From positions 5,642,001 through 5,706,000 of the forward strand of contig OZ245717.1 of assembly GCA_965226945.1 (NCBI GenBank): 64,000 nucleotides of DNA, in the 5' to 3' direction. The DNA comes from SYLG01 sp965226945. Its GTDB lineage: Bacteria; Planctomycetota; Planctomycetia; Gemmatales; Gemmataceae. The position numbers and the translations under genes were made by a program. The notes beneath the pieces were generated by a model. The model saw nothing but the letters and a program-made list of their open reading frames with translations, had not been told where the DNA came from and searched no databases. Numbering within the stretch: position 1 is the first letter of the stretch; every line of letters starts with the position of its first letter. Shown piece by piece: positions 19,940-28,566 of this stretch.

Positions 19940-21721
19940 ATGGTTAATCGCAACCTTCTCAGGCAATACGAACTATCCGAACAAGAACTCAATGATCAAC
20001 TGAACGCGGCCTTCCTCGACGAGGAAATTGGCGGCGATGTCGAAAACTGGCTCCCCCCTGAAAAGCAGGCCTACGACGCGAACAAGATCGTTACCGGTCG
20101 GGTCGCGAACATTCTTGGCGACTTCATCGTCGTCGATGTCGGCCACAAGAGCGAAGGGGAAATCCCGAAGGATGAATGGCGCGAGGAAGGCGGCGAACTG
20201 ATCGCCCTTCCCAAGATCGGCGACGAAATCCAGGTTTTGATCGACTCGGTCGAAGACGAAAACGGCACGATCCTGCTCAGTTTCCGTAAGGCCAAGCGCC
20301 TGAAGGAATGGCAAGCGATCATCGAGAAGCACAAGGAAGGCGATGTCATCAACGGCCTCGTCACCAAGAAAATCAAGGGTGGCTTGCTCGTCAACATCGG
20401 CGTCAATGTGTTTTTGCCCGCATCGCAGGTCGATATCCGCCGTCCGCCCGATATCGGCGAATATATCGGCAAAACGATCGAATGCAAAATCCTCAAGATC
20501 GACGAAGCTCGCCGCAATATCGTGGTCAGCCGCCGCAAGTTGCTTGAAGACCAACGCGAAGAGATGAAGTCGAAGCTCCTTTCGGAGATCGAGCCCGGAC
20601 AAGTCCGCAAGGGTATCGTCAAGAATATCGCCGACTTCGGCGCGTTCGTCGACCTGGGCGGCATCGACGGTCTCTTGCACATCACCGACATGACCTGGGG
20701 TCGCATCAGCAATCCTCACGAAGTCGTGCGCATCGATCAAGCGATCGAAGTTTACATCATCACGGTTGACAAGGACCGCGAAAAGATCGCCCTGGGTCTG
20801 AAGCAAAAGACCCAAAGCCCCTGGCAAAATGTCAAGGACAAGTACCCCGTCGCCAGCCGCCACCAGGGCGAAGTGGTCAATGTGATGAGCTACGGCGCCT
20901 TCGTGAAGCTCGAATCGGGCATCGAAGGCCTGGTTCACATCTCCGAAATGTCCTGGACGAAGCGGATCAACCACCCCTCCGAAATCGTCAGCATTGGCGA
21001 TCAGGTCGAAGTGGTCGTGCTCAATATCAACACCGACAAGCAGGAAATCTCGCTGGGTATGAAGCAGGTGACCCCCAATCCCTGGGACAAGGTCGCCGAG
21101 CGTTACCCCAAGGACACGGTCGTTACCGGTGTGGTGCGCAACCTCACCAATTACGGCGCCTTTGTCGAAATCGAAGAGGGAATCGACGGTCTTCTTCATG
21201 TCAGCGACATGAGCTGGGTCCGCAAGGTTTCCCACCCGAGCGAGGTCATCCAGAAGGGCGATCAGGTCACCTGTGTCGTGCTCAATGTGGACCAAGAGCG
21301 CAAGCGCATTGCCCTGGGTCTCAAGCAGATGAAGGGCGATCCCTGGGAAGGCGATATCCCAAGCAAGTACCGTCCTGGCGATCTCAAGGTGGGCAAGGTC
21401 ACCAAGGTCACCAATTTTGGCGTGTTCGTGGAACTGGAACCCGGCCTCGAAGGCCTGTTGCATGTTTCCGAACTGGCCGAGGAAAAGATCGAAAATCCCG
21501 AAGAACACATCAAGGTCGGCGACGACATCGAAGTGCGGGTGTTGAGGGTCGATGCCGCCGAGCGCAAGATTGGGCTCAGCAAGCGCCGCGTCGACTGGAA
21601 CGGCGAGGAAGAAGGCGAAGCAGCCGATCCGGCCAATCCCGCGGCTCCCAAGGCTCCTGCCCGGGAACTGCGTGGTGGAACCGGCGGCGCCGCCGGCAAC
21701 CTCATCAATATGCCCGAATAA
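19940..21721 (+). CDS. rpsA: 30S ribosomal protein S1
   Basis: A 593-residue protein with six S1 (OB-fold RNA-binding) repeats, beginning at about residues 52, 135, 220, 305, 392 and 478. The last four have the classic GAFV..GIxGLxHxSxM pattern, whereas repeats 1 and 2 are the diverged N-terminal type that docks on the 30S subunit in E. coli S1. It binds mRNA leaders and promotes initiation. The C-terminal tail after repeat 6 is acidic then Ala/Pro-rich. Only a weak SD-like GGGG lies upstream of ATG 19940 (GACCGGGGTTTTCCGCTTC precedes it). It is monocistronic by the look of flanking terminators. Confidence 0.95.
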   Translation: MVNRNLLRQYELSEQELNDQLNAAFLDEEIGGDVENWLPPEKQAYDANKIVTGRVANILGDFIVVDVGHKSEGEIPKDEWREEGGELIALPKIGDEIQVLIDSVEDENGTILLSFRKAKRLKEWQAIIEKHKEGDVINGLVTKKIKGGLLVNIGVNVFLPASQVDIRRPPDIGEYIGKTIECKILKIDEARRNIVVSRRKLLEDQREEMKSKLLSEIEPGQVRKGIVKNIADFGAFVDLGGIDGLLHITDMTWGRISNPHEVVRIDQAIEVYIITVDKDREKIALGLKQKTQSPWQNVKDKYPVASRHQGEVVNVMSYGAFVKLESGIEGLVHISEMSWTKRINHPSEIVSIGDQVEVVVLNINTDKQEISLGMKQVTPNPWDKVAERYPKDTVVTGVVRNLTNYGAFVEIEEGIDGLLHVSDMSWVRKVSHPSEVIQKGDQVTCVVLNVDQERKRIALGLKQMKGDPWEGDIPSKYRPGDLKVGKVTKVTNFGVFVELEPGLEGLLHVSELAEEKIENPEEHIKVGDDIEVRVLRVDAAERKIGLSKRRVDWNGEEEGEAADPANPAAPKAPARELRGGTGGAAGNLINMPE

Positions 21722-21762
21722 TCCGTTTCGGGCTGTTTTCCGTCCTCAAGACGGAATGATTT

Positions 21763-21810
21763 GCCAAAACCGTCCCATCTTTCTTGAAAGGTGGGGCGGT
21801 TTTGCCTTTT
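21763..21810 (+). terminator. Probable terminator of the S1 gene
   Basis: CAAAACCGTCCC near 21765-21776 pairs with GGGGCGGTTTTG near 21793-21804, with one wobble, followed by a modest T-rich tail. A smaller hairpin TTCCGTC/GACGGAA at 21738-21756 precedes it. Confidence 0.6.
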
Positions 21811-22108
21811 CAGCGGGAGCATCATTTGGGAAAATAGGGAAACAGTTCCGGGAAAGCTCGGGGGGTAACGATTCTACCGGGCGTTTTGGTCGTAAGGTTC
21901 AAAGGGCGTGGTGGAGTCGAAACGAATGATTGCGCCCTGCGGGCATGGGGCAATCGCCTGACCGAAAACTCCCACTGTGACGGAATACAAAGGATGGGGC
22001 TGGGGACGATGAAAGTGGGGGAACGGCACGCCTGTTGTTGGCGACCGTTTTCAGGTTGAGGTCCCCAGCGGACGATGCCGCTGCCGACACCGTGGTGGAA
22101 ACTGCAAC
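21811..22108 (+). promoter_or_regulatory. Upstream region of the sigma factor gene
   Basis: No ORF is supported in this region, which with the terminator makes a 387-base gap. It contains a perfect 9-bp inverted repeat, GCTGGGGAC (21999-22007) with GTCCCCAGC (22061-22069), enclosing a second smaller repeat (AACGG/CCGTT). The octamer GGACGATG occurs twice, at 22004 and again after the right arm. It may be a folded leader or a binding site. No clear promoter hexamers were found. Confidence 0.3.
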
Positions 22109-22945
22109 ATGTCGCGAACACGCCGGATATCCGAAACCGTCCAATCTCCTCTTGAGACTTATCTCAAGGAGATCAACGAAACTCCGTTGCTGACGGCGGA
22201 CGAAGAAAAGGCTCTTGCCTACCGAATCCGGTCGGGTGATGCCCAGGCCCGCGACCGCATGGTGCGGTCGAACCTTCGCCTGGTGGTCAACATTGCCCGC
22301 AACTACACCAACAAGGGCCTGGCGATCCAGGACTTGATTGAGGAAGGCAACCTGGGTGTGCTGCGTGCCGTCGAAGGGTTCGACCCAACGATGAATACGC
22401 GGTTTAGCACCTATGCGAGCTACTGGATCAAGCAATCGATCAAGCGGGCGCTGGTCAATACCGCCAAAACGATCCGCATTCCCGCCTACATGGTGGAACT
22501 GCTCGCCAAGTGGCGCCGCGCCAATGCCAAGCTCACCGATGAATTGGGACGCGCCCCCACGCAAGAAGAGATCGCTCACTTGCTTGAGCTGCCCAAGAAA
22601 AAGCTGAACATCATCAAGAAGGCGATCCGCGTTTACAGCACGCCCGCGCAGGCCGATCAATCCGACTCAGGCTGGTCGCTCGACGAAATGCTTGAAGACG
22701 GCAACACGAAGTCGCCCGAGACCGAACTGGTCGAGACCGACAGCCTGACCCATGTCATGGATCTGCTCGAAAAGATGGACCAGCGCGAAGCCACCGTCTT
22801 GCGTATGCGCTTTGGCGTTGACGATGAACAACCGAAGACCTTGAAGGAAATCGGCGAACGCCTCGGGCTGACCCGCGAGCGTGTGCGCCAAATCGAAAGT
22901 GAAGCGTTGGGTAAACTTCGCGTCAGCCTGCAAATCGATGTCTAA
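22109..22945 (+). CDS. RNA polymerase sigma-70 family factor (RpoD/SigA-like, short)
   Basis: A 278-residue sigma factor with regions 1.2 (DPVQxYL-like SPLETYLKEIN, residues about 13-24), 2 (NLRLVVNIARNYTNKGLAIQD and the 2.4 helix FSTYASYWIKQSIKRAL), 3, and 4 (HTH TLKEIGERLGLTRERVRQIE near 247-266). It lacks region 1.1 and the long non-conserved region, so it is smaller than a typical housekeeping RpoD and could be a group 2 factor. It directs core polymerase to promoters. ATG 22109 has only a weak purine tract upstream. The next bases after the stop contain a diverged copy of its own C-terminal codons. Confidence 0.93.
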   Translation: MSRTRRISETVQSPLETYLKEINETPLLTADEEKALAYRIRSGDAQARDRMVRSNLRLVVNIARNYTNKGLAIQDLIEEGNLGVLRAVEGFDPTMNTRFSTYASYWIKQSIKRALVNTAKTIRIPAYMVELLAKWRRANAKLTDELGRAPTQEEIAHLLELPKKKLNIIKKAIRVYSTPAQADQSDSGWSLDEMLEDGNTKSPETELVETDSLTHVMDLLEKMDQREATVLRMRFGVDDEQPKTLKEIGERLGLTRERVRQIESEALGKLRVSLQIDV

Positions 22946-22997
22946 AACGAAAGCGCGCCTCGGCAAACTCCGCGTTAGTTTTCCCATCGACGATTAA
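22946..22997 (+). pseudogene. Relic of a second sigma-factor 3' end
   Basis: Directly after the sigma stop, in the +1 frame, bases 22950-22997 encode KARLGKLRVSFPIDD-stop. The intact gene ends EALGKLRVSLQIDV-stop. GGC AAA CTC CGC GTT AGT aligns with GGT AAA CTT CGC GTC AGC at a constant 52-base offset through both TAA codons, and most differences are synonymous third-position changes. It looks like the displaced tail of a diverged homologous gene. Confidence 0.7.
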
Positions 22998-23183
22998 TTA
23001 CCCAAATTACCCGACCGGAAGCAGTTTCCCAACGCGAACGCCTTTGGCCCCGAAGTGGGGCCATGGCGTTATCCGCGTTTTTTCCGTCATTCGGTCCTCC
23101 CTTCCCAAGCCGATATCCCCTCTGGCTGAAGCAACTCCCCTCCCCAATCAACCGGGAGAAGCAAGCCGACAGGGCGAACCCAT

Positions 23184-24017
23184 ATGCCTGGCTGGAAGGG
23201 TATGTTGGCAAGTGGCGTGGTGATCGCGGGCTTCGGCGGAATGGCCTTCGGTCTGCAAGACGGCATCCCGTTTCTGTTTCGCGCCGGTAGCAGCAATCCT
23301 CCCGCGATCAGCCTCTGGGAGAAGGGTCAAAAAGCGATCATGGACGGCCAGCCCGATGCGGCGGTGCGTCTTTACAAGCAAAGCCTGGCGGCCGATCCGG
23401 CGCTCCATCGCAATCACTTGAGCCTCGCGGCGGCCTACCTCGAGATGGGTAAAGACGATCTCGCCGCGGCCGCGATGGAACGCTATCTCGATCATCAGCC
23501 CGACCACCTCTCCGTGCGCCAGCACTATGGAGAACTGCTCATCCGCTCCGGCCGGATTCCCGAAGCCAGAATGCAGATCGACCGGTTTTTAAGCGAGGCG
23601 CAAAAACAAGGGCAGGGCGAGGCCATTCTTCTGCATGCGCATAGCCGCCTGCTCGAAATCGCCGAAGGACAGGACGACTCCTACGAGGAACATTTCCACC
23701 GGGGAGTGGGGCTCTACTACCTGGCCGGCCAACCCGTGGCTCCTGGCACCGAGGCGGACAATCTGCCCGAAAACCTCCTGTGCAAGGCCGCGCTGCAGTT
23801 GAATCAAGCGGTGCGGTTGCAACCTCACCAGCCTCGCCCCCGCTTTTATCTCAACCTGGTCTGGAGCAAGCTGGGACAGACGCAGCCGGCGCTTCAAGCT
23901 TTGTGCGAGGCCGAGACCTTGCAATGGGAAGGAGAACTGACCTCCTGGGAACGCAGCCAGCTCTGGAAAAGAATGGGGGCCGTCCAGCGCACTCTCGCGG
24001 GTCCTTCCGTTTCTTAG
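23184..24017 (+). CDS. TPR-repeat protein with N-terminal membrane anchor
   Basis: A 277-residue protein with one hydrophobic segment at about residues 8-31, either a signal anchor or an uncleaved signal peptide. Tetratricopeptide repeats follow (ISLWEKGQKAIMDGQPDAAV, NHLSLAAAYLEMGKDDLAAAAMERYL, VRQHYGELLIRSGRIPEARMQIDRFL), with a further helical pair near the C-terminus (RPRFYLNLVWSKLGQTQPAL). TPR domains mediate protein-protein contacts; the partner is unknown. ATG 23184 has a poorly placed AGGG upstream. The gene lies 96 bases before an exported protein of unknown function in the same direction, with no terminator between them, so co-expression is possible. Confidence 0.8.
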   Translation: MPGWKGMLASGVVIAGFGGMAFGLQDGIPFLFRAGSSNPPAISLWEKGQKAIMDGQPDAAVRLYKQSLAADPALHRNHLSLAAAYLEMGKDDLAAAAMERYLDHQPDHLSVRQHYGELLIRSGRIPEARMQIDRFLSEAQKQGQGEAILLHAHSRLLEIAEGQDDSYEEHFHRGVGLYYLAGQPVAPGTEADNLPENLLCKAALQLNQAVRLQPHQPRPRFYLNLVWSKLGQTQPALQALCEAETLQWEGELTSWERSQLWKRMGAVQRTLAGPSVS

Positions 24018-24137
24018 GCCCATTGCCGGCCCCGATCGGCAAAAGGCGTGTTGAGGCCACTTTCAAAACCGACAGGACGGGGATAAGATTCAGGTATCGA
24101 TTCCTTCTCGCTTTTGCTTCCGGCGAGGCTTTTTCCC

Positions 24138-25484
24138 ATGTTGAAGATCGGTTTTGCTCCCATGCGCATCGTGTTGAGCCTGGGCCTGATCGCGTTGAGC
24201 ACGGCCGGTTTGGTCGCCCAACAAATTCCCTTGGGCGAAGGGGAATACAAGGAGCTCAAGCGCCTTTCGGACAACAGCCTGCGGACATTTACCGATTTCT
24301 ACGAGGGGAAGGTTTCGTTCGACCCCAAGAACAAAGCTCATATGGATGCGGTGCAGGCGGTCGCGCGCTACCAGGTCTATAGCCTGGCCTACCCCCCCAA
24401 TCAGGCGAACAAAATCGATGCGGGGCCCGAGCTCTCCAGGCGGATCAAGGACGCCGAAGATTACATGAAGGCGATCCTGCGCAACGCCAAAAGCCCCATG
24501 AGCACCCAGGCGCTCGTCGACGCGTATTTCACCGCGATTATCAACAATGCCGCCACGGTTTCAAAAAGCGATGTGTTGGTTTGCCGTGTCAACGCGGTAA
24601 GGTTGCTCGCGTCGGTCGGAACGATCCTTTCGTCGCGCGACGATGCGAGCCTCAAGCTCATTGTGGAACCTCAAGGGGTCATCAGAATCGGCGACCTGCT
24701 TTTGGACCGTTTGACCGCGATTCTGGAAAAGGCACCAGACGATGCCACGCGCTATATGGCGATCTGTGGCATTCGCGAAACGTTGAAAGCCAATCAGCCC
24801 TTAAGAGAATTGCGACCGACGCCAAGATCGCTCACTCAGACCAAGGAAGCGGCAGCCTTGAAACTCGTGGCCCAATTGATCACCTCGCCCCCTTCCGCCA
24901 TTTCAAGCGCCGTGAAGGGGGGGCCTGAGGTCGAAGGATACAAGTTCATGCGGTCCAAAGCGATCGGCGCCCTGGCCAATGGCAGTTCGCCGGTGCTTCC
25001 AGGCGATTTCCGCACGGTTCAGATTTTGGCCAACTGCCTGGTGGACAATGCCTTGACACCCGATGCCCGCACCGACGAGCTGGCGGAAGCGGCCGCCGGT
25101 ATCGCCCGTTTGGCACCGCTTGATCGCAACGACGCGGAATATATTCCCGAGTATACGGTGTATTGGATCGGCCGGTTTATGCAAAACTACAGCCGTATCT
25201 ACACGGAAAACAGCAAGGCGGCCTACCCCTGGAAATCGCAGGCCGCGCGCTTGAGCGAATCGCTGACCTACTTCCGCCAGCGTTACCCGCGCAACAAGCT
25301 CGTGCAAGAGATGATCGAGATCTATCTCGATTTCCTTGCCGGTGTCGAGAAGGGTGCAAACGAACCGAAGCCTTTGCCCAACATCGAGGAAAAGCTGGCG
25401 ATCATGCTGCGCGATCCCTCGTTCAAGAAGCAGTTTTTCAAGAGTAAGCCCGATTCCGCCATTGTCGAGAAGGCACCGGGCTAA
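24138..25484 (+). CDS. Exported protein of unknown function
   Basis: A 448-residue protein. ATG 24138 has a CGAGG about nine bases upstream; ATG 24162, inside the signal, is the alternative. A cleavable signal peptide (hydrophobic MRIVLSLGLIALSTAGLVAQ) covers residues 1-28. The rest is helical and HEAT-like in texture (ARYQVYSLAYP, VCRVNAVRLLASVGTI, RYMAICGIRETL, MRSKAIGALANG), without a catalytic motif that I recognise. It sits among S1, sigma and TPR genes. Its last 35 coding bases and the following 14 are repeated in tandem immediately downstream. No function is proposed. Confidence 0.8.
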   Translation: MLKIGFAPMRIVLSLGLIALSTAGLVAQQIPLGEGEYKELKRLSDNSLRTFTDFYEGKVSFDPKNKAHMDAVQAVARYQVYSLAYPPNQANKIDAGPELSRRIKDAEDYMKAILRNAKSPMSTQALVDAYFTAIINNAATVSKSDVLVCRVNAVRLLASVGTILSSRDDASLKLIVEPQGVIRIGDLLLDRLTAILEKAPDDATRYMAICGIRETLKANQPLRELRPTPRSLTQTKEAAALKLVAQLITSPPSAISSAVKGGPEVEGYKFMRSKAIGALANGSSPVLPGDFRTVQILANCLVDNALTPDARTDELAEAAAGIARLAPLDRNDAEYIPEYTVYWIGRFMQNYSRIYTENSKAAYPWKSQAARLSESLTYFRQRYPRNKLVQEMIEIYLDFLAGVEKGANEPKPLPNIEEKLAIMLRDPSFKKQFFKSKPDSAIVEKAPG

Positions 25485-25546
25485 ATAACCTGCGCGCCCC
25501 GATTCCGCCATGGTTGAGAAGGCACCGGGGTCATATACCTACGCGA
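25449..25546 (+). repeat. 49-bp imperfect tandem duplication across a gene's stop codon
   Basis: Unit 1 is 25449-25497, containing the codons for PDSAIVEKAPG and TAA. Unit 2 is 25498-25546, reading PDSAMVEKAPG and then running on because TAA is TCA. Identity is about 40 of 49 bases; inside the coding part two of the three changes are silent. The period is not a multiple of three. Confidence 0.85.
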
Positions 25547-25580
25547 AACGTAGCGCGTTTCTTGCGATTTGACGGTCTGA

Positions 25581-25609
25581 AAAGGACACCCACCGGGGTG
25601 TCCTTTTTT
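25581..25609 (+). terminator. Intrinsic terminator
   Basis: AAAGGACACCC (25581-25591) pairs perfectly with GGGTGTCCTTT (25596-25606) around an ACCG loop, continuing into TTTTTT. It ends the transcript of the preceding exported protein. Confidence 0.9.
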
Positions 25610-25760
25610 CATGGATCATTTCCCCCAGGCAGAATCAACTGGCCTCCGGACCGCATTTGAGTTAAAATGTCAAGAACCCACCTGGTCGCCCTCATTCCGC
25701 GGCGGCGGCTCGATTTCTTCCCACCTAGCCAACTCCTTCTTCCTCTTAAAGGAGCTTTCC

Positions 25761-27137
25761 ATGCTGCGCGTTGACCTTGGCAAAACACCGGGCTATTGCG
25801 ATGGCATGCAAAGGCGCAGTTTCTTGAAACTGGGCGTGGCGGGCATGGGGTCGTTTGGGCTGGGTTCGATCTTACGAGCCAAGGCCGCTGCACCTGCCGA
25901 GACGCGCCGCGACACTTCCGTGATCCTGATCTGGCTCGATGGCGGGCCGGGTCACATGGATACCTACGACATGAAGCCCGATGCTCCCGAGGAGTATCGG
26001 GGTATCTGGAAGCCGATTGCGACCACCGTGCCGGGAATGCAGGTCACCGAGCTTTTTCCGAAACAGGCGCGCGTTGCCCATCACTTTTCGGTGGTGCGAA
26101 GCCTCCACCACGATACCGGCGACCATTTCGCCGGCGGCCACAGAATGCTCACCGCCAAGGACATGGGGGTCAGCGGCGCCAACACCGCCTCCAAATTCCC
26201 CTCGATCGGCAGCATCGTCAATCGCGAGCTTGGTCCCCGCAAACCGGGAGTTCCTGGTTACATCGGTCTTCCCCATGCCGCGAGCATTGGCTTGAGCCCC
26301 GGCTACTTCGGCGGCCATTTCCTGGGCAAGCAACATGATCCCTACCAACCGGGTGGCGATCCGAATGCGCCCGTGTACAAGGTGCAGAACCTGGATCTGG
26401 CGCCCGGTTTGAACATGAAACGGCTGGAAGACCGGACTTCGCTGGTTTCCACTTTCGATGGCATCAACCGGACGATCGACCGCACCGGAACGATGGAGGC
26501 GATGGACCGCTTCGACCGGCGAGCGCTCGATTTTGTGCGTTCGCACCAGGCGCGGGTCGCTTTCGATGTGGCACGAGAAGATCATCGGCTTCGCGACCGT
26601 TACGGACGCGATACCTGGGGGCAATCGTTCCTGCTCGCCCGCCGGCTGGTTGAGGCCGGGTCGACCTTTGTGACGGTGCATCTGGGCGGCTGGGACCACC
26701 ACTGGGATCTGCAATCGGGCATGGAGAATTACCTGCCCAAGGTCGATGCGGGCGTTGCCACGCTGATCGAGGATCTAGTCGATCGAGGGATGCTCGAGTC
26801 CACGTTGATCGTCCTTTGCGGAGAATTCAGCCGCACGCCCAAGATGAACGACGGCGGCAACGGCGGACCGCCCCGCTCCAAGGGAACACCTGGCCGCGAT
26901 CACTGGGGCGATTCGATGTTCTGCTTCCTGGCCGGCGGTGGAGTGCAAGGTGGCCGGTTGATCGGTTCGACCGACAAGCTGGGCCAGCGGCCCAAATCCC
27001 GGCCGGTGACTCCAAGCAACATTCACGCTTCGATTTATCAGGTGCTCGGGATTGACCCGACCCTCAGTCTGATCGATCCGACTGGGCGGCCGACGCCGGT
27101 GCTCGATGATCCAAGGCCGATTGAAGAATTGTTCTAA
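25761..27137 (+). CDS. DUF1501 (sulfatase-fold) exported protein
   Basis: A 458-residue protein. The start is ATG 25761, with an excellent SD (AAAGGAG at 25748-25754) and a Tat leader MQRRSFLKLGVAG shortly after; the frame continues upstream to 25611 but that extension has no SD and does not look coding. Family motifs are VILIWLDGGPGHMDTYDMKP, TFVTVHLGGWDHHWDLQ, LIVLCGEFSRTPKMN and GRDHWGDSMFCFLAGGGVQG. It stands alone (terminator at 25581) and is convergent with the DUF1501 gene on the other strand, overlapping its stop by four bases. An exported hydrolase-fold protein; activity unproven. Confidence 0.9.
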   Translation: MLRVDLGKTPGYCDGMQRRSFLKLGVAGMGSFGLGSILRAKAAAPAETRRDTSVILIWLDGGPGHMDTYDMKPDAPEEYRGIWKPIATTVPGMQVTELFPKQARVAHHFSVVRSLHHDTGDHFAGGHRMLTAKDMGVSGANTASKFPSIGSIVNRELGPRKPGVPGYIGLPHAASIGLSPGYFGGHFLGKQHDPYQPGGDPNAPVYKVQNLDLAPGLNMKRLEDRTSLVSTFDGINRTIDRTGTMEAMDRFDRRALDFVRSHQARVAFDVAREDHRLRDRYGRDTWGQSFLLARRLVEAGSTFVTVHLGGWDHHWDLQSGMENYLPKVDAGVATLIEDLVDRGMLESTLIVLCGEFSRTPKMNDGGNGGPPRSKGTPGRDHWGDSMFCFLAGGGVQGGRLIGSTDKLGQRPKSRPVTPSNIHASIYQVLGIDPTLSLIDPTGRPTPVLDDPRPIEELF

Positions 27138-28534
27138 GCCAAAATCGGCTTGATCAGATGCCCATGAACATCGGTCAGGCGCCGTTCGGCGCCGTTGTTG
27201 CGCACCGTCAGTTTTTCATGATCGATTCCCAGTAGGTGCAGGACCGTCGCGTGATAATCGTGCACGGTCACCTTGCCCGGCCCGCCGCGCCAGGAAAAGG
27301 GATCGCTTTCACCATGGGCGATTCCCGGTTTGACACCGGCTCCGGCGAGCCAGGCGACCGAAGTGCCCTGATTATGATCGCGGCCATCGGCCCCCTGGGT
27401 GAACGGATGGCGGCCAAATTCCGTTGAAAATAGAAGTATCGTGTCCTCAAGCAGACCCCGCCGTTTCAAATCGATAAGCAATGCCGCCGACGGCTGATCG
27501 ACTTGCCGGGCGATGGGGGGCAATTCCTTGGGAATGCTCGTGTGATTGTCCCAGTTGTTGGCGGGACCGCCAGCGCCTGACCAGACCTGCACGAAGCGCA
27601 CGCCGCGTTCGATCAGGCGTCGGGCGATCAGGCAACGCGTTCCAAACTCCTTGGTCTGGGCGTCATGAAGCCCGTAAAGCTCCTGGGTTTCACGCGATTC
27701 GCGTGTCCAATCCATCGCTTCGGGGGCGGCCAGTTGCATGCGCGCCGCCAGTTCAAACGAGGCGATCCGCGCCTCGAAGCGGTCATCTTGCGGATGAGTA
27801 TCGGCGTCAAGGCGATTGAGTGCGCTGAGGGTTTTGAGCCCCTCGTCGGAGACCTTGCCGCCGGAAGAGGCGAAGGAGCCCGAGGGAACAATATCGGGAA
27901 TCGGGCGCGGCGACTGCGCCTGGATAATCGTTCCGGTGAGCGAAGTGGGCAAGAATCCCGAGCTGAAGTTGGCTTTCTGGTTATAAGGAAGGCCGCGAGC
28001 GTCGGGCAAAACGACGAACGAGGGCAGGTTATCGGTCAACTGGCCCAGGCCATAGATCATCCACGCACCCATGCAGGGGAAACCCGGCAAGACAAAGCCC
28101 GTGTTCATCAGGAAGCTGGCCGGGCCATGCACATTCGACTTCGACATCACCGACATCAAGAAAGCCATCTCGTCGACCTGTCTGGCCAGATGAGGGAATA
28201 CCGAACTGACATAACGGCCGCACTGCCCATGTTGCTTGAACGCAAAGGGGCTTTTCATCACCTTGCCCGGCACGCTCGTGACCGCTTCGACTTTTTCATC
28301 GCTTGACGGCTGGAACTCTTGCCCGTGGCGCTTTTCCAGCTCCGGCTTGTAATCGAAGGTGTCCATCTGCGAGACGCCGCCATTCATGAACAGTTGAATG
28401 ACGCGCTTCGCCTTCGCGGGAAAGTGCGGCGTTTGCTGGCGCGTTTCGCTTCGGGCCAACAAGTCGGCGGCGGCTAGCCAGCCAAACCCGGCGCCGGCAC
28501 CATGTAACCATTGCCTGCGCGAAAGTGGGGCCAT
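27134..28534 (-). CDS. DUF1501 (sulfatase-fold) exported protein
   Basis: A 466-residue protein. The start at 28534 has AGGA eight bases upstream and leads straight into a Tat-type leader (LSRRQWLHGAGAG). The alternative ATG at 28561 is five bases from the upstream stop and would be read by coupling. The same frame stays open much further upstream, but that part lies antisense-free inside the preceding DUF1553 gene and is not coding. Motifs are VIQLFMNGGVSQMDTFDYKP, GVRFVQVWSG and ILLFSTEFGRHPFTQGADGRDHN. It forms a DUF1549/DUF1553-DUF1501 pair with the gene at 28567-31242. Confidence 0.88.
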   Translation of the reverse strand: MAPLSRRQWLHGAGAGFGWLAAADLLARSETRQQTPHFPAKAKRVIQLFMNGGVSQMDTFDYKPELEKRHGQEFQPSSDEKVEAVTSVPGKVMKSPFAFKQHGQCGRYVSSVFPHLARQVDEMAFLMSVMSKSNVHGPASFLMNTGFVLPGFPCMGAWMIYGLGQLTDNLPSFVVLPDARGLPYNQKANFSSGFLPTSLTGTIIQAQSPRPIPDIVPSGSFASSGGKVSDEGLKTLSALNRLDADTHPQDDRFEARIASFELAARMQLAAPEAMDWTRESRETQELYGLHDAQTKEFGTRCLIARRLIERGVRFVQVWSGAGGPANNWDNHTSIPKELPPIARQVDQPSAALLIDLKRRGLLEDTILLFSTEFGRHPFTQGADGRDHNQGTSVAWLAGAGVKPGIAHGESDPFSWRGGPGKVTVHDYHATVLHLLGIDHEKLTVRNNGAERRLTDVHGHLIKPILA

Positions 28535-28566
28535 GGACGGATTCCTGGGAAGGTTGGGCATCACGT

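Noticed and set aside
19973..21508. 511-residue minus-strand reading frame under rpsA
   Set aside because: It is antisense to six clear S1 repeats; its composition mirrors the sense codon pattern.
25611..25760. N-terminal extension of the rightward DUF1501 gene
   Set aside because: It contains the pre-SD region and terminator tail, whereas ATG 25761 has a perfect SD and leads to the Tat signal.
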